Below, piece after piece: positions 41,271-50,243 of a stretch of 64,000 bases of DNA. The notes below the pieces were generated by a model. It made no database searches. It was not told the DNA's origin and was given only the letters and a program-made list of their open reading frames with translations. Position 1 is the first letter of the stretch. Each line of letters opens with the position of its first letter. The position numbers were made by a program, and so were the translations under genes. This stretch comes from Thiobacillus denitrificans (GTDB taxonomy: Bacteria > Pseudomonadota > Gammaproteobacteria > Burkholderiales > Thiobacillaceae), in NCBI RefSeq assembly GCF_001530125.1, contig NZ_LDUG01000018.1, positions 73,901 to 137,900 of the forward strand. The letters are read 5' to 3'.

Positions 41271-43781
41271 CTAATCCGGCCGTTGTTGTGGCAGTTCATC
41301 ATTGCCGGTAACGAGCAACCGGGCAAAGTCCCTGGCGGACACGGGGTGGCTGAAATGGAAGCCTTGCCCCTCGTCGCAATGCCGGGCCTGCAGGAGCGCG
41401 AGTTGCTCCTGTGTTTCCACGCCCTCGGCGATGACCCGCTGCTTGAGATTTCTCCCCATTCCGATTACTGCGGCCACGATGCTTGCATCGTCCGCGTTGG
41501 TGACGATGTCGCGCACGAATGATTGGTCGATCTTCAGGGTATCGATCGGGAAGCGCTTCAGATAACTCAGGCTCGAATAGCCGGTCCCGAAGTCATCGAT
41601 GGCAAGCTGCACCCCCATGGCCTTGAGTGCTTCGAGCACGGACGCCGACGCTTCGACGCTGTGCATAAGGATGCTTTCGGTCAGTTCCAGCTGGAGGTAG
41701 CGCGGCGCGAGGCCGGTCTCCTTCAGGATCAGGGCAAGCCCTTCGAGAAAGTTTTCGTGCCTGAACTCCATCGCGGAAATGTTGACCGACACGGGTACGG
41801 CGTGCAGGCCCGAATCCAGCCAGGCCTGAACCTGCCTGCATGCTTCACGCAGCACCCAGCGGCCGACCGGCACGATGAGTCCATTCTCTTCCGCGATCGG
41901 CACGAACTGCGCCGGGTAGACGAGTCCGAGATCCGGATCCTGCCAGCGGATGAGCGCCTCGGCACCGGTCATCGCGCCTGAAGCAAGATCGATCTTGGGC
42001 TGGTAATGCAGCAGGAACTCGCCCTGTCTCAGGGCGCGACGCAGGCTGGTTTCGACGAACAGCCGGCGGACCGCGCGGGCGTTCATCTCGGCTCTGAAGA
42101 ACTGGTAGTTGTTGCGGCCGCTTGCCTTGGCGTGATACATCGCGGTATCCGCGTTCTGCATCAAGGACTCCACGTCGATGCCGTCATCCGGAAAGATGCT
42201 GATGCCGATGCTCAGGGTGACATGGAGTTCGTGTCCGTCGATCAGGTGCGGGATGTCGAGCGCGGCGCGCAGGGTTTCCGCAATGTTGGCTGCATCCTGC
42301 GGCTGCCCGATTTCGGCGAGCAGGATCACGAATTCGTCACCGCCTTGGCGGCATACCGTGTCGGTGGTGCGCACACACGCCACCAGGCGGTTCGCCACCG
42401 ACTGCAGCAGCTGGTCGCCGATCGCATGCCCCAGCGAGTCGTTGATGTGTTTGAAATTGTCCAGGTCGAGAAACATCAGCCCGACTTGCTTGCGGTTCCG
42501 CTGGGCCATCCCGATCGCGTGGAGAAACCGTTCTGTCAGCAGGAGCCGATTGGGCAGGCTGGTGAGAAAGTCGTGCTGGGCCAGATGGGCCATCTCCAGC
42601 GCCATGCCCCGCGATTCGCTGACGTCATGGAAGACGATCACCGCGCCGGCGACCTGGCCGTCCCGGTTGTGGATGGGGGCGGCGGAATCCTCGATCGCGG
42701 ACTCGAAGCCGTCGCGGCGGACCAGCACACAATTCGCGTCCAGCCCCACCGTCCTGTCCTCCTCAATGGCGCGCAGCATCGGGTTCGCAACGGGCAGGCG
42801 GGTCGTGTCGTCGAGGATATTGAATACTTCTGAAATCGGCCGGCCCAACGCCTCCTCGCAAAACCAGCCGGTCATCGCCTCCGCCACCCGGTTCAGATAG
42901 GTCACCTTGCCCAGGATGTCGGTGGTCAGCACGGCATCGCCGATGGAGTTGAGCGTGACCTGGGCGCGTTCCTTCTCCTCGAACAAGGCCTCTTCCGCCG
43001 TCTGCAATACGAACTCCGCCGACTTGCGATCGGAAATGTCCTCAACCGTTTGCACACGACCGAACGATTTCTTGCCATCGAGCATGGCGGCACTGTTGAC
43101 GCGTGTCCAGACGATACGCTTGTCTTCCTGCAGGAAACGGAACTCCGTCTGGAATGGCGCCTGGCCCCGTGCGGCGTCGCGCCACTCGGCCAGGACGCGC
43201 TCGCGATCCTCCGGGTGGATCGCCGTGCTCCAGTTCGTGCCCAGCGTCTGCTCGAAGCTCAGCCCCGATATCGTGTGATACGCCGCGTTGGTGTAGGTGC
43301 AACGCCCCTCGGCATCGGAGACGAAAATTCCCAGCGGGGAGGCATCGCTCATTGCGCGGAAGCGTTCCTCGCTGCTCTGCAGCGCCCCCCGGGCAGTCTT
43401 GCGATCGATGACGTAGCGCAGGGCACGCGGCAACCAGTGGGCATCGACGTGGCCCTTGGAGAGGTAGTCATGGGCACCGCGCTGCATGGCCTGGAGGGCG
43501 GTTTCTTCATCGGTCAATCCGCTGAGGACCAGGATCAGGGAGTCGGGCGCAGCCTGGAACACCTGGTCGAACGCTTCGAGGCCCTGGCTGTCGGGTAGCG
43601 ACAGGTCAAGCAAGACCACTTCGAATCCTTCACTGCCCAGTTGTATGAGCGCGTCGGAGAGTCGCGTCACCCATTCGACACGAAACGGGCTGTTTCCCGT
43701 GCCCGCGAGCGCATCCTGGATCAGCCTGGCATCGGCGGGATCGTCTTCGATGAGAAGAACCGTGGTCGGGGAATCGTTCAT
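41271..43781 (-). CDS. Cyclic-di-GMP signalling protein, REC-PAS-PAS-GGDEF-EAL
   Basis: 836 residues, cytoplasmic. Receiver domain (about 1-125) opens TTVLLIEDDPADARLIQDAL with acceptor Asp in VVLLDLSLPDSQG. Two PAS domains follow (about 140-265, RFRAMSDASPLGIFVSDAEG; about 285-400, VTLNSIGDAVLTTDILGKVT). The diguanylate cyclase domain keeps an intact GGDEF (RQGGDEFVILLAEI) and the phosphodiesterase domain an intact EAL (GAEALIRWQDPDLG), with DDFGTGYSSLSYLKRFPIDT and QGFHFSHPVSA. Both activities are possible. AGGAC precedes MNDSPTTV. No partner histidine kinase is adjacent. Confidence 0.95.
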   Translation of the reverse strand: MNDSPTTVLLIEDDPADARLIQDALAGTGNSPFRVEWVTRLSDALIQLGSEGFEVVLLDLSLPDSQGLEAFDQVFQAAPDSLILVLSGLTDEETALQAMQRGAHDYLSKGHVDAHWLPRALRYVIDRKTARGALQSSEERFRAMSDASPLGIFVSDAEGRCTYTNAAYHTISGLSFEQTLGTNWSTAIHPEDRERVLAEWRDAARGQAPFQTEFRFLQEDKRIVWTRVNSAAMLDGKKSFGRVQTVEDISDRKSAEFVLQTAEEALFEEKERAQVTLNSIGDAVLTTDILGKVTYLNRVAEAMTGWFCEEALGRPISEVFNILDDTTRLPVANPMLRAIEEDRTVGLDANCVLVRRDGFESAIEDSAAPIHNRDGQVAGAVIVFHDVSESRGMALEMAHLAQHDFLTSLPNRLLLTERFLHAIGMAQRNRKQVGLMFLDLDNFKHINDSLGHAIGDQLLQSVANRLVACVRTTDTVCRQGGDEFVILLAEIGQPQDAANIAETLRAALDIPHLIDGHELHVTLSIGISIFPDDGIDVESLMQNADTAMYHAKASGRNNYQFFRAEMNARAVRRLFVETSLRRALRQGEFLLHYQPKIDLASGAMTGAEALIRWQDPDLGLVYPAQFVPIAEENGLIVPVGRWVLREACRQVQAWLDSGLHAVPVSVNISAMEFRHENFLEGLALILKETGLAPRYLQLELTESILMHSVEASASVLEALKAMGVQLAIDDFGTGYSSLSYLKRFPIDTLKIDQSFVRDIVTNADDASIVAAVIGMGRNLKQRVIAEGVETQEQLALLQARHCDEGQGFHFSHPVSARDFARLLVTGNDELPQQRPD

Positions 43782-43896
43782 GACAGTCCTTCTGTGGGGA
43801 ATGGCCTGTGTCATCACCGCCGCTGACGGGGCCATGGCACCGTTACCATCGCGTCATTTCGGAGGCTTGAGCCGGGATCGTTATTACGCCAGCGGC

Positions 43897-44322
43897 TTAA
43901 TGACCACGACCCTGGCCGTGATCGTTGTCGTGGCGGTCGTTCTTCTTGCCGCGATGATTGTCACGGCGGTCGTCGCGGCGATCACGATGTTGTTTCTGGT
44001 ATTGCGGAACGTACTGGCGGTCATACCAGCTGTTTTGCACAAAGTAGACCCGCTCACCGCAGGCGTTGTACTTGCCGCAGTGTTTGCGCCAGTTCTTGGC
44101 GTGGCCAGGAGGTACGTTCAGGTAGATCGGCGGGCGGTTCACCGATACCCGCTGGATGACGCGCGGCTCCCGATAGATGATTTGCGGCGGCGGATAGCCA
44201 CCAATGTCGATCTGGCCGTAGAAGCCGGGTTGGCCGATGCTGATGGACACCCCGACGTCGGCCGCGAGTGCCGGAACGGTGGCGACGGCCAGTGCTGCTG
44301 CGAAGAAGAGTAAACGTTTCAT
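43897..44322 (-). CDS. Secreted basic protein with His/Asp/Arg-rich tail
   Basis: 141 residues. Signal peptide MKRLLFFAAALAVATVPALA, then VGVSISIGQPGFYGQIDIGG and YPPPQIIYREPRVIQ, a pattern common in small periplasmic proteins of betaproteobacteria. A Cys pair follows (KHCGKYNACGERVYFV). The tail is rich in Arg, Asp, His and Lys and may bind metal. AGGAGATCCAAT gives the Shine-Dalgarno. Dyad site 3 lies 79 bp upstream. A decayed copy of the tail lies at 49867-49935. Function unknown. Confidence 0.82.
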   Translation of the reverse strand: MKRLLFFAAALAVATVPALAADVGVSISIGQPGFYGQIDIGGYPPPQIIYREPRVIQRVSVNRPPIYLNVPPGHAKNWRKHCGKYNACGERVYFVQNSWYDRQYVPQYQKQHRDRRDDRRDNHRGKKNDRHDNDHGQGRGH

Positions 44323-44400
44323 ATTGGATCTCCTGTGATTATTCATCATTCCAGTGTGTCACACTGCCTGCGATAAGACTACGTGAACGCTGCCATCAAC

Positions 44401-44423
44401 TCTGTACGCTGGCGCGCATAGCC
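44401..44423 (-). promoter_or_regulatory. Stress-regulon dyad site 3
   Basis: TCTGTACGCTGGCGCGCATA followed by GCC, 79 bp upstream of the secreted basic protein gene at 44322. Confidence 0.55.
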
Positions 44424-44521
44424 GGTTATTGCCGAGTTGATGAACGTACCCGGCGTGACTGGTGGGGTCAATGCAATACGGCCCCAAAGAGCCACCGTGC
44501 GCTGTCTGTTGCGTCAAGGCA

Positions 44522-45788
44522 TTATGGCCCGGGCTCACCCTGCTCGTTGACGCTCACGGTGGGTCCGGGAGGCGCGGTCATCTGCATGCGATGCGCCTGG
44601 CCGCGGAAATTGTAGGTGACATCCCAGTAATCGGGATTGGCTTGGCTGGGCGCACTTTCGCAGCGCTGGACGTCCCGGGTTTGTACCGGTTGCTCGCTGC
44701 CGCCGCGACCGACGTTGGCGCCCACTGCGGCCCCCGCGACAGCCCCGCCGGCCGTGGCGATATCCTGCCCCCGTCCGCCGCCGACCTGATGACCCAGAAT
44801 GCCGCCGATGATGGCGCCGGCAATCGCGCCGGGAACGTTAACGCTGCGTCGCTCCTGCGCGACTTCTTCGCGCTCGACCCAGCATCGCTGCTCGGGTGTG
44901 CCGAGCAGCGCGCGCACCGACGTGACGTTCGCCTCGTACAGCCGCTCGTTGTTGCGACGATGGAAGATAGCCCGCAATAGGCGCTGGCGCATAGCGATGA
45001 TCGTCGACGCGCGCGTTGATGTTTACGGCCCGTACCGATGAAATCTGGTTGTTCAAACCCATCGCGGCCAGCGATGGATACTTGCCCGGACGCAGGACGG
45101 CGCAGCGACCGCTGAAGCGCTTGTCTTCGCACACCTCCCAGTGGTTGTTGCGCACTACAACCGACGAGGCGTGGTTATTGAAGGCTCTTTCATCGTTATT
45201 TGTTGGTATTGGCCAGCGCTGTGGGCGGGGCGCCCTCGCCCCGATTTGCGCACCGTCGCAACCGCCACGGCATCGGCCCGGGGGCGGGCCTCCTACAACA
45301 GCACACCCCTGGCGGCGAGGCCTTTTGGTATTGGCCAGCGCTGTGGGCGGGGCGCCCTCGCCCCGATTTGCGCACCGTCGCAACCACCACGGCATCGGCC
45401 CGGGGGTGGGCGTGCGTGGTTGTTGCCGACGCGTCGGCTTTTACAACCACGGCCTCCTCCTTGCGGGGGCTCCTACAACAGCACCCCCTGGCGGCGAAGC
45501 CTTGTCGCCTTTGCGCCTTGCGGCGCATCGAGGCTGAAGCCGCTCCTACGGCGGCGCCTGCGGGATGCCAAAGGACAGGGGCTTCATCAGGGGGCAAGAC
45601 ATGACTTCAACAACCAACAGTGACATAGCCTTATTGAAGCCATGGCGGGAAAAGTTGTTGACCGGTTTCTCCGTGGTGAAAGATCGGCCTTCAAAGCCTT
45701 GACGTTCGTAAAAGGTGACCTGTGCGGCCGCTTGCGAGGCAAGCACCACGCAGGCCATCGCCAACGCGATTCTGAATAGTGCATTCAT
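44522..45788 (-). pseudogene. Beta/gamma-crystallin plus glycine-zipper protein, split by a MITE and a frameshift
   Basis: Originally one secreted protein. Signal and first crystallin motif: MNALFRIALAMACVVLASQA then QVTFYERQGFEGRSFTTEKP. Second crystallin motif after the insertion: SSVVVRNNHWEVCEDKRF and YPSLAAMGLNNQISSVRAVN. Then the C-terminal glycine-zipper domain: NNERLYEANVTSVRALLG, PGAIAGAIIGGILGHQVGGG. The first break is a 448-bp element; deleting it with one 8-bp duplication restores the frame (GGC TTC AAT AAC CAC). The second is a one-base shift near 44960-44975, just after AGY. The C-terminal 156 codons remain open (44522-44992) and might be made alone. Dyad site 4 precedes the gene. 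Confidence 0.9.
45183..45630. mobile_element. 448-bp MITE with 8-bp target duplication, carrying REP-like units
   Basis: Flanked by TTATTGAA at 45175-45182 and 45631-45638. Ends are imperfect inverted repeats, GGCTCTTTCATCGTTATTTG and (reverse complement of the right end) GGCTATGTCACTGTTGGTTG. Inside, a block of about 80 bp beginning TTGGTATTGGCCAGCGCTGT occurs twice with 122-bp spacing (45203, 45325), together with GTAGGAGC-type REP words. No transposase. The 8-bp duplication would fit, for example, IS1595-type mobilisation; that is a guess. Confidence 0.85.
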
Positions 45789-46100
45789 TGCTGACGCCTG
45801 TAAGAGGGGATGTGTAAGCCGGAACCCGTGTCGAACCGGGGGATTTGATCCTGACGCTCGACACATCCGAACCATCAATATGGCGCGCCATCGAGTCCGG
45901 GTCTGTTCGCGAGCGTACATAGCGGGATCATTGACCGCCCCCCGCAATAAATTGCCTCTATGTTCGCCAGCGCACTGAACTGTGCGTGACATTCACTTAT
46001 GCTGTTGATCTACCGGGTGCGACATCCAAGTCGAGCCGGTTTGCTCACGGACGGCTTGATGCCCTTCGTGCCACGATTGACCACTTCAAAAGGATTGACC
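45789..46100. other. Divergent intergenic region
   Basis: 312 bp between the crystallin pseudogene and the collagen-like gene. Contains dyad site 4 (45902-45925) and an AAAGGATTG Shine-Dalgarno at the right edge. No further gene seen. Confidence 0.45.
45902..45925 (-). promoter_or_regulatory. Stress-regulon dyad site 4
   Basis: TCTGTTCGCGAGCGTACATA followed by GCGG, 114 bp upstream of the crystallin/glycine-zipper pseudogene start. Confidence 0.55.
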
Positions 46101-46385
46101 ATGAACCATACGCTACTGATTTCCGCACTGCTCGCAACGCTCAGCCTGGCCGCCTGTGACCGACCGACTGTCGTCAATGTGCCCGCCACGCCCGTCGCGC
46201 CCGTCGCGGTTCCCGGTCCAGCGGGTCCACAGGGCGAAACCGGCAGCCAGGGCGCAACCGGCTATCAGGGCGAAACCGGCAGCCAGGGCGCAACCGGCTA
46301 TCAGGGCAACGAGGGTGCCCAGGGCGAGACCGGCAAGACCGGCGACGGCAGCACGGTGATCGTGGTGCCGGCCGAAGCGAACTGA
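46101..46385 (+). CDS. Collagen-like small lipoprotein
   Basis: 94 residues. Lipoprotein signal MNHTLLISALLATLSLAAC, a Val/Pro/Ala linker, then about 14 Gly-x-y triplets (GPAGPQGETGSQGATGYQGE and onward), including a 12-residue unit repeated (GSQGATGYQGET), and a short VIVVPAEAN tail. Collagen-like triplets can form a triple helix, which would give a lipid-anchored stalk. The DNA repeats may vary in number. AAAGGATTGACC precedes the ATG. Confidence 0.85.
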   Translation: MNHTLLISALLATLSLAACDRPTVVNVPATPVAPVAVPGPAGPQGETGSQGATGYQGETGSQGATGYQGNEGAQGETGKTGDGSTVIVVPAEAN

Positions 46386-46413
46386 ATCCACTCATCCATT
46401 CGAGGAGCGCCGC

Positions 46414-46569
46414 ATGTTGGGAACTATACTGTTGGTCGTCCTGATCCTGATGCTGCTCGGCGCCGTTCCGCGCTGGTCGCATAGCAAGAATTGGGGCTAC
46501 GGTCCCAGTGGCGGTCTGGGTTTGGTGTTGGTCATCGTCATCGTGCTGCTGTTGCTGGGGAAGTTGTGA
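46414..46569 (+). CDS. DUF3309-family small membrane protein
   Basis: 51 residues with two hydrophobic helices around the family signature [30 protein letters not shown] precedes the ATG. A second, frameshifted copy lies at 52924. Often found in stress-gene clusters; function unknown. Confidence 0.9.
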   Translation: MLGTILLVVLILMLLGAVPRWSHSKNWGYGPSGGLGLVLVIVIVLLLLGKL

Positions 46570-46634
46570 CGGGTCGTCCCGCTCTGCGGTTTGGCTGATT
46601 CGGCCATGCACGATGCCCTGTTGATGGAGAGTTG

Positions 46635-48053
46635 ATGTTTTCATCGGTCTTGAAATCGGCGCGCCGGATGTCGCACCTGTGGTATTGGCTGGCCGTGTGC
46701 GTGTTCGGCCTGTTCGGCATGGCTGCTTGCAGCAGCCTGCCGACCATCGTTCCCGACCTGGAGCGACGCCCCGGCCCGCCCGCGCAACTTGAAGGCGCGG
46801 GCGGGCCGCTATCGGCTGCGCACAGCAAGGCGATTCTCGACCGGTTGGAAGGCAGCGGCCAGAACACCGGCCTCTTCGAGCGCCACCTGGCGCTCGAAGA
46901 GGCCATCGTCGGCAGCCCGCTGACTACCGGCAACCAGGTACGGTTGCTGCAGGACGGCCCGGCCACTTACCAGGCGATGTACGCAGCCATCATGGCGGCC
47001 CGGGACCATATCAACATGGAGACTTACATCCTCGACGACGACGAGGTCGGCCAGCGCTTTGCGCAGGCCCTCATCGCCAAGCAGGGGCAGGGTGTGCAGG
47101 TCAATCTCATTCGTGACAGCGTAGGCACCCTCGGCACGCCGGCGGCCTTCTTCCAGCAACTGACCGACAGCGGCATCCAGGTGCTCGAATTCAACCCCAT
47201 CAACCCCTTGATGTCACGCAAGGAATGGAGCTTGAATCAGCGCGACCACCGCAAGCTGCTGATTGTCGACGGGCACACGGCGTTTCTCGGCGGCATCAAC
47301 ATCAGCAGCGTCTATTCCGGCGGCTCGTTCAGCCGTCGCTCACGTCAGCGGCCCGACGGCGGCGTGGCGTGGCGCGACACCGACCTGCAACTGCAGGGGC
47401 CAGTGGTGGCCGAGTTGCAGAAATTGTTCCTCGCGACCTGGGAAAGCCAGAAGGGCGAGCCGCTGCCCGAGAAGAACTATTTTCCGCCCCCCGAGCACGC
47501 GGGCCCGCACGTGGTGCGCGCGATCGGCAGTTCGCCCGACGAACCCTTCAGCCTGATTTATGCCACGCTGCTCTCGGCTATCACCAGCGCTGAAGTCAGC
47601 GTGAATATCACCAACGCGTATTTCGCCCCCGACCCGCAGTTGCTCGACGTGCTCGAAGCGGCCGCCCGGCGCGGCGTCGACGTGACCCTGATCCTGCCGA
47701 GCCAGACCGACTCCTGGCTGGTGTTCCACGCCGGACGTAACTACTACGACCGGCTGTTGCGCGCAGGGGTGAAAATCCATGAACGGCAGGGTTTGATCCT
47801 GCATTCCAAAACCGCGCTGATCGACGGCGTCTGGGCCACGGTTGGCTCGACCAACCTCGACTGGCGCAGTTTCCTGCATAACTACGAGTTGAACGCGGTG
47901 GTGCTGGGGCCGGCGTTTGGCAAACAGGTGCAGGCGATGTTCGACAAGGATCTGGCGGCGTCCGAGACCATCACGCTCGAACAGTGGCAGCGCCGTGCGC
48001 TCGACCTGCGCGTGAAGGAATGGTTTGCCCGGGTCTGGGAATACTGGTTGTAA
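46635..48053 (+). CDS. Phospholipase D/cardiolipin synthase-like lipoprotein
   Basis: 472 residues. Lipoprotein-like N-terminus with lipobox GMAC-type (FGLFGMAACSS, Cys near 32), then two PLD domains, each with an HKD motif: QRDHRKLLIVDGHTAFLGG (about 200-218) and LHSKTALIDGVWATVGSTN (about 386-404). Resembles cardiolipin synthases ClsA/ClsB but has a lipoprotein signal instead of N-terminal helices, so it probably acts in the envelope. Reaction, lipid transfer or hydrolysis, not decidable from sequence. TGGAGAG precedes the ATG. Confidence 0.88.
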   Translation: MFSSVLKSARRMSHLWYWLAVCVFGLFGMAACSSLPTIVPDLERRPGPPAQLEGAGGPLSAAHSKAILDRLEGSGQNTGLFERHLALEEAIVGSPLTTGNQVRLLQDGPATYQAMYAAIMAARDHINMETYILDDDEVGQRFAQALIAKQGQGVQVNLIRDSVGTLGTPAAFFQQLTDSGIQVLEFNPINPLMSRKEWSLNQRDHRKLLIVDGHTAFLGGINISSVYSGGSFSRRSRQRPDGGVAWRDTDLQLQGPVVAELQKLFLATWESQKGEPLPEKNYFPPPEHAGPHVVRAIGSSPDEPFSLIYATLLSAITSAEVSVNITNAYFAPDPQLLDVLEAAARRGVDVTLILPSQTDSWLVFHAGRNYYDRLLRAGVKIHERQGLILHSKTALIDGVWATVGSTNLDWRSFLHNYELNAVVLGPAFGKQVQAMFDKDLAASETITLEQWQRRALDLRVKEWFARVWEYWL

Positions 48054-48092
48054 GCCCTGGCTTTTTCACCGCAAGAAATTCAGGATCAGCGT

Positions 48093-48235
48093 TACCTTAG
48101 GAAGCGCTGACATATTCCGTCATCGCGAGGCCCGCAAGGCCGTGGCGATCCAGCGTTCGTTGATTCCGCTGGCATTCTGGATTGCTTCGCTGCGCTCGCA
48201 ATGACAAATAATGAATGATTCAGCGTCTCCTTAAC
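48093..48235. repeat. GTCATTGCGAG-type palindromic element
   Basis: Inner arms GTCATCGCGAGGCCCGCAAG (from 48119) and, reverse complemented from the right, GTCATTGCGAGCGCAGCGAA, both running to GATCCAG/AATCCAG. Outer arms TTAGGAAGCGCTGA and TTAAGGAGACGCTGA. The right edge overlaps the stop codon of the gene at 48231. This repeat type occurs in many bacterial genomes. Confidence 0.75.
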
Positions 48236-48707
48236 TGCCACCCCGCGCAAGCGCGCGGTCGATCTTGTCGTCCATCTCGCCGACCAGGGCGGCCAGGCTG
48301 TTGGTGGCCTCGTCGATGGATTGCTTCGTCGACTGCGCCACCGTGTCCATGCGCGTGTCGACCGCCAGGATCACACCGCGCAATTGCGCAAACTCCTGCT
48401 CGATCTGCGTGCGCAGTTCATTGATGCGCGAGGTTTCGGCACTTTCCGCAAGTTTCCGCTGTGCCTGCAGCTCCTGATTGTGGCGGCGCGACTCCATCAA
48501 CATGTTCGTGCGCAGCGCCAGGGCATAGAAGACGAAAAGTGCCACCAGAACCAGCGTGACGCCAAGCAGGATCACCCCCAGCGGACCCTCGATATCGAAT
48601 GCCACGAATGACAGCGTGGTGGGTGCGATGAGTACCGGCCAGTTGACCAGGGTGAAAACCCCCAACAGAATCAATGCCACCAGGATGATTGCGCCTAGAA
48701 AATTCAT
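48231..48707 (-). CDS. LapA-like membrane protein with coiled-coil tail
   Basis: 158 residues. Two membrane helices (MNFLGAIILVALILLGVFTL and LGVILLGVTLVLVALFVFYA) and a cytoplasmic coiled coil (NQELQAQRKLAESAETSRIN, ELRTQIEQEFAQLR). The layout resembles LapA/YciS-domain proteins, but no strong signature was seen. AAGGGAACATC precedes the chosen ATG. The stop TAA is the edge of a palindromic repeat, so the C-terminus may have been reshaped. Confidence 0.72.
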   Translation of the reverse strand: MNFLGAIILVALILLGVFTLVNWPVLIAPTTLSFVAFDIEGPLGVILLGVTLVLVALFVFYALALRTNMLMESRRHNQELQAQRKLAESAETSRINELRTQIEQEFAQLRGVILAVDTRMDTVAQSTKQSIDEATNSLAALVGEMDDKIDRALARGGS

Positions 48708-48918
48708 GATGTTCCCTTTCATTAATTAAAGGATGTACTTGTCAAAGTGTAGATATGGGCTTCGGCATCGGCTTGACCGACCGCCTCCGCAGATAAAACC
48801 CGTTCAACATCGAACCCATTCTTCCCCGGGCTGATCAGTCGTCGTTTTCGTTCAGACCTGTCCTTGTGTAAGCGGGCGGGGCATTTTCCACGCTGCACGA
48901 TGGCGGCTGCAATACACA

Positions 48919-49830
48919 TTATTGCGATGTCTGCTGACGCAGATATTCACTCCGTTTCATGTTCATATAGACGGATTGGCTTACTTCGCGCAATTGGCGG
49001 GGGTATTGCTCGGTGGCGGTGAACCAGCTGTGCAGGCGTTTCTGGATCTGCATAGACGGCGGCTTGGCCAATGCGCCAAGATAAGCGTCGATGGCGAGGT
49101 AATAGCGCATGGTATTGCGTTCCGCCACGCCACGCATGCCCCTGATGTATTCGGGCTGGCCGCTGGATTGTTTGCCGGTCCGGGTGAAGCCCACCTTGCC
49201 GCTTCCAATGGTGGCGAGGTAGGTCTTCATGGCCAGTCGCCCAGCCAATCCGTAATCATACGAATAGGTCAGATGCAGAAAGGTCTGGCCGTTTCCAACC
49301 GGCACCGCCTGCAGCAGGATGAGATAGTTGCGGGTGCTCAGCGGCCCCTCCTGCGCATTGAGCTGGATCACCAGGTAATTCGCTGTCGCCGCGGCGACGC
49401 GATAGGTGAACTCGATGGGGAAGGCATCCTTGATGGGCTGGGGGGTTTTCTTGCCGATGTAGATCGTCAGGGCCGAGCGGGCCTCATCGGTCGTGGCACG
49501 GCAGTACTTGGTGTTGATATGCAGAATCAGCACATCGCACCATTGCTCCGGGCTGTTGAGTGCCGCGCTGACCGTGGAGAACGGGTAATCGACCAAGGCG
49601 TAGATATCGCCTTTCAACTCGTTGGACGATTCAGCAGAGTCGAGGGCCAGCGCTCGACGAAACGGGTTGTTCCGGAGGCGCTCATCCAGGGACGCATATT
49701 TGGCGTGGAGCGATGCGGCGGAATGTGTGTCCGGCACGGAGGCAAAGGCCAGCCCCGCGCTGGAAAACGCGATCCAGGCCAGGAGCACCCTTGTCAGCCA
49801 AGCCAACTGATTTTTCCGGAATGCGTGCAC
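48919..49830 (-). CDS. Secreted protein of unknown function
   Basis: 303 residues. Signal peptide (WLTRVLLAWIAFSSAGLAFA). The mature part shows an SRPBCC/START-like run: GDIYALVDYPFSTVSAALNS, WCDVLILHINTKYCRATTDE, TYRVAAATANYLVIQLNAQE, FLHLTYSYDYGLAGRLAMKT. Such folds bind hydrophobic ligands; this is an impression from pattern only. Two conserved-looking Cys could form a disulfide. No operon partner. Confidence 0.75.
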   Translation of the reverse strand: MHAFRKNQLAWLTRVLLAWIAFSSAGLAFASVPDTHSAASLHAKYASLDERLRNNPFRRALALDSAESSNELKGDIYALVDYPFSTVSAALNSPEQWCDVLILHINTKYCRATTDEARSALTIYIGKKTPQPIKDAFPIEFTYRVAAATANYLVIQLNAQEGPLSTRNYLILLQAVPVGNGQTFLHLTYSYDYGLAGRLAMKTYLATIGSGKVGFTRTGKQSSGQPEYIRGMRGVAERNTMRYYLAIDAYLGALAKPPSMQIQKRLHSWFTATEQYPRQLREVSQSVYMNMKRSEYLRQQTSQ

Positions 49831-49866
49831 ATCGGTATAGGCCTTATGTTTGCCTTGGCGATTACG

Positions 49867-49935
49867 GCCATGATCGCGTCATGTTGCCGTGGCGGTCGCT
49901 CTGCTTGCCGCGATGATCGTCGCGGTGGCCATCAG
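49867..49935 (-). pseudogene. Decayed fragment of a His/Asp/Arg-rich secreted protein
   Basis: About 70 bp resembling 43914-43978, the tail of the gene at 43897, at roughly 80% by eye (shared core GTGGCGGTCG and CTTGCCGCGATGAT). Translated on the minus strand it gives RDDHRGKQSDRHGN before a frameshift. No start or body remains. Confidence 0.5.
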
Positions 49936-50000
49936 CAGCTTGCCATGAGGAGTGCGCGGAGGTGACGCCCCGGGTGCGCCTGTCCACACTGTCATGCAGC

Positions 50001-50222
50001 TCACCACGGTCCCTGCATCAACCGGAGATGCTGCTTCACGCGTAGATTGCCTTCCCAGCCGCAGTCCATCGAACGGCAGCGGTAGCGGCTGACCGAGATG
50101 AACATGCTCATGAGCAAATCAACGAACCGGCGCGGCACGCGGATCGCAGGGCCGTTGCAGCGGGGGCATGCGCACCCGGGAGAGGAATAGCCCGTGTCGT
50201 TAGGACGTCTGTAGCTTGCCAT
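50001..50222 (-). CDS. Small zinc-ribbon-like protein
   Basis: 73 residues with two cysteine pairs, CACPRCNGPAIRVPRR and YRCRSMDCGWEGN, spaced as in a zinc ribbon, and a basic tail. Might bind nucleic acid or protein. The Shine-Dalgarno is weak. No family name recognised. Confidence 0.6.
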   Translation of the reverse strand: MASYRRPNDTGYSSPGCACPRCNGPAIRVPRRFVDLLMSMFISVSRYRCRSMDCGWEGNLRVKQHLRLMQGPW

Positions 50223-50243
50223 GAAGGGCTTTCAAGAAAGTGT

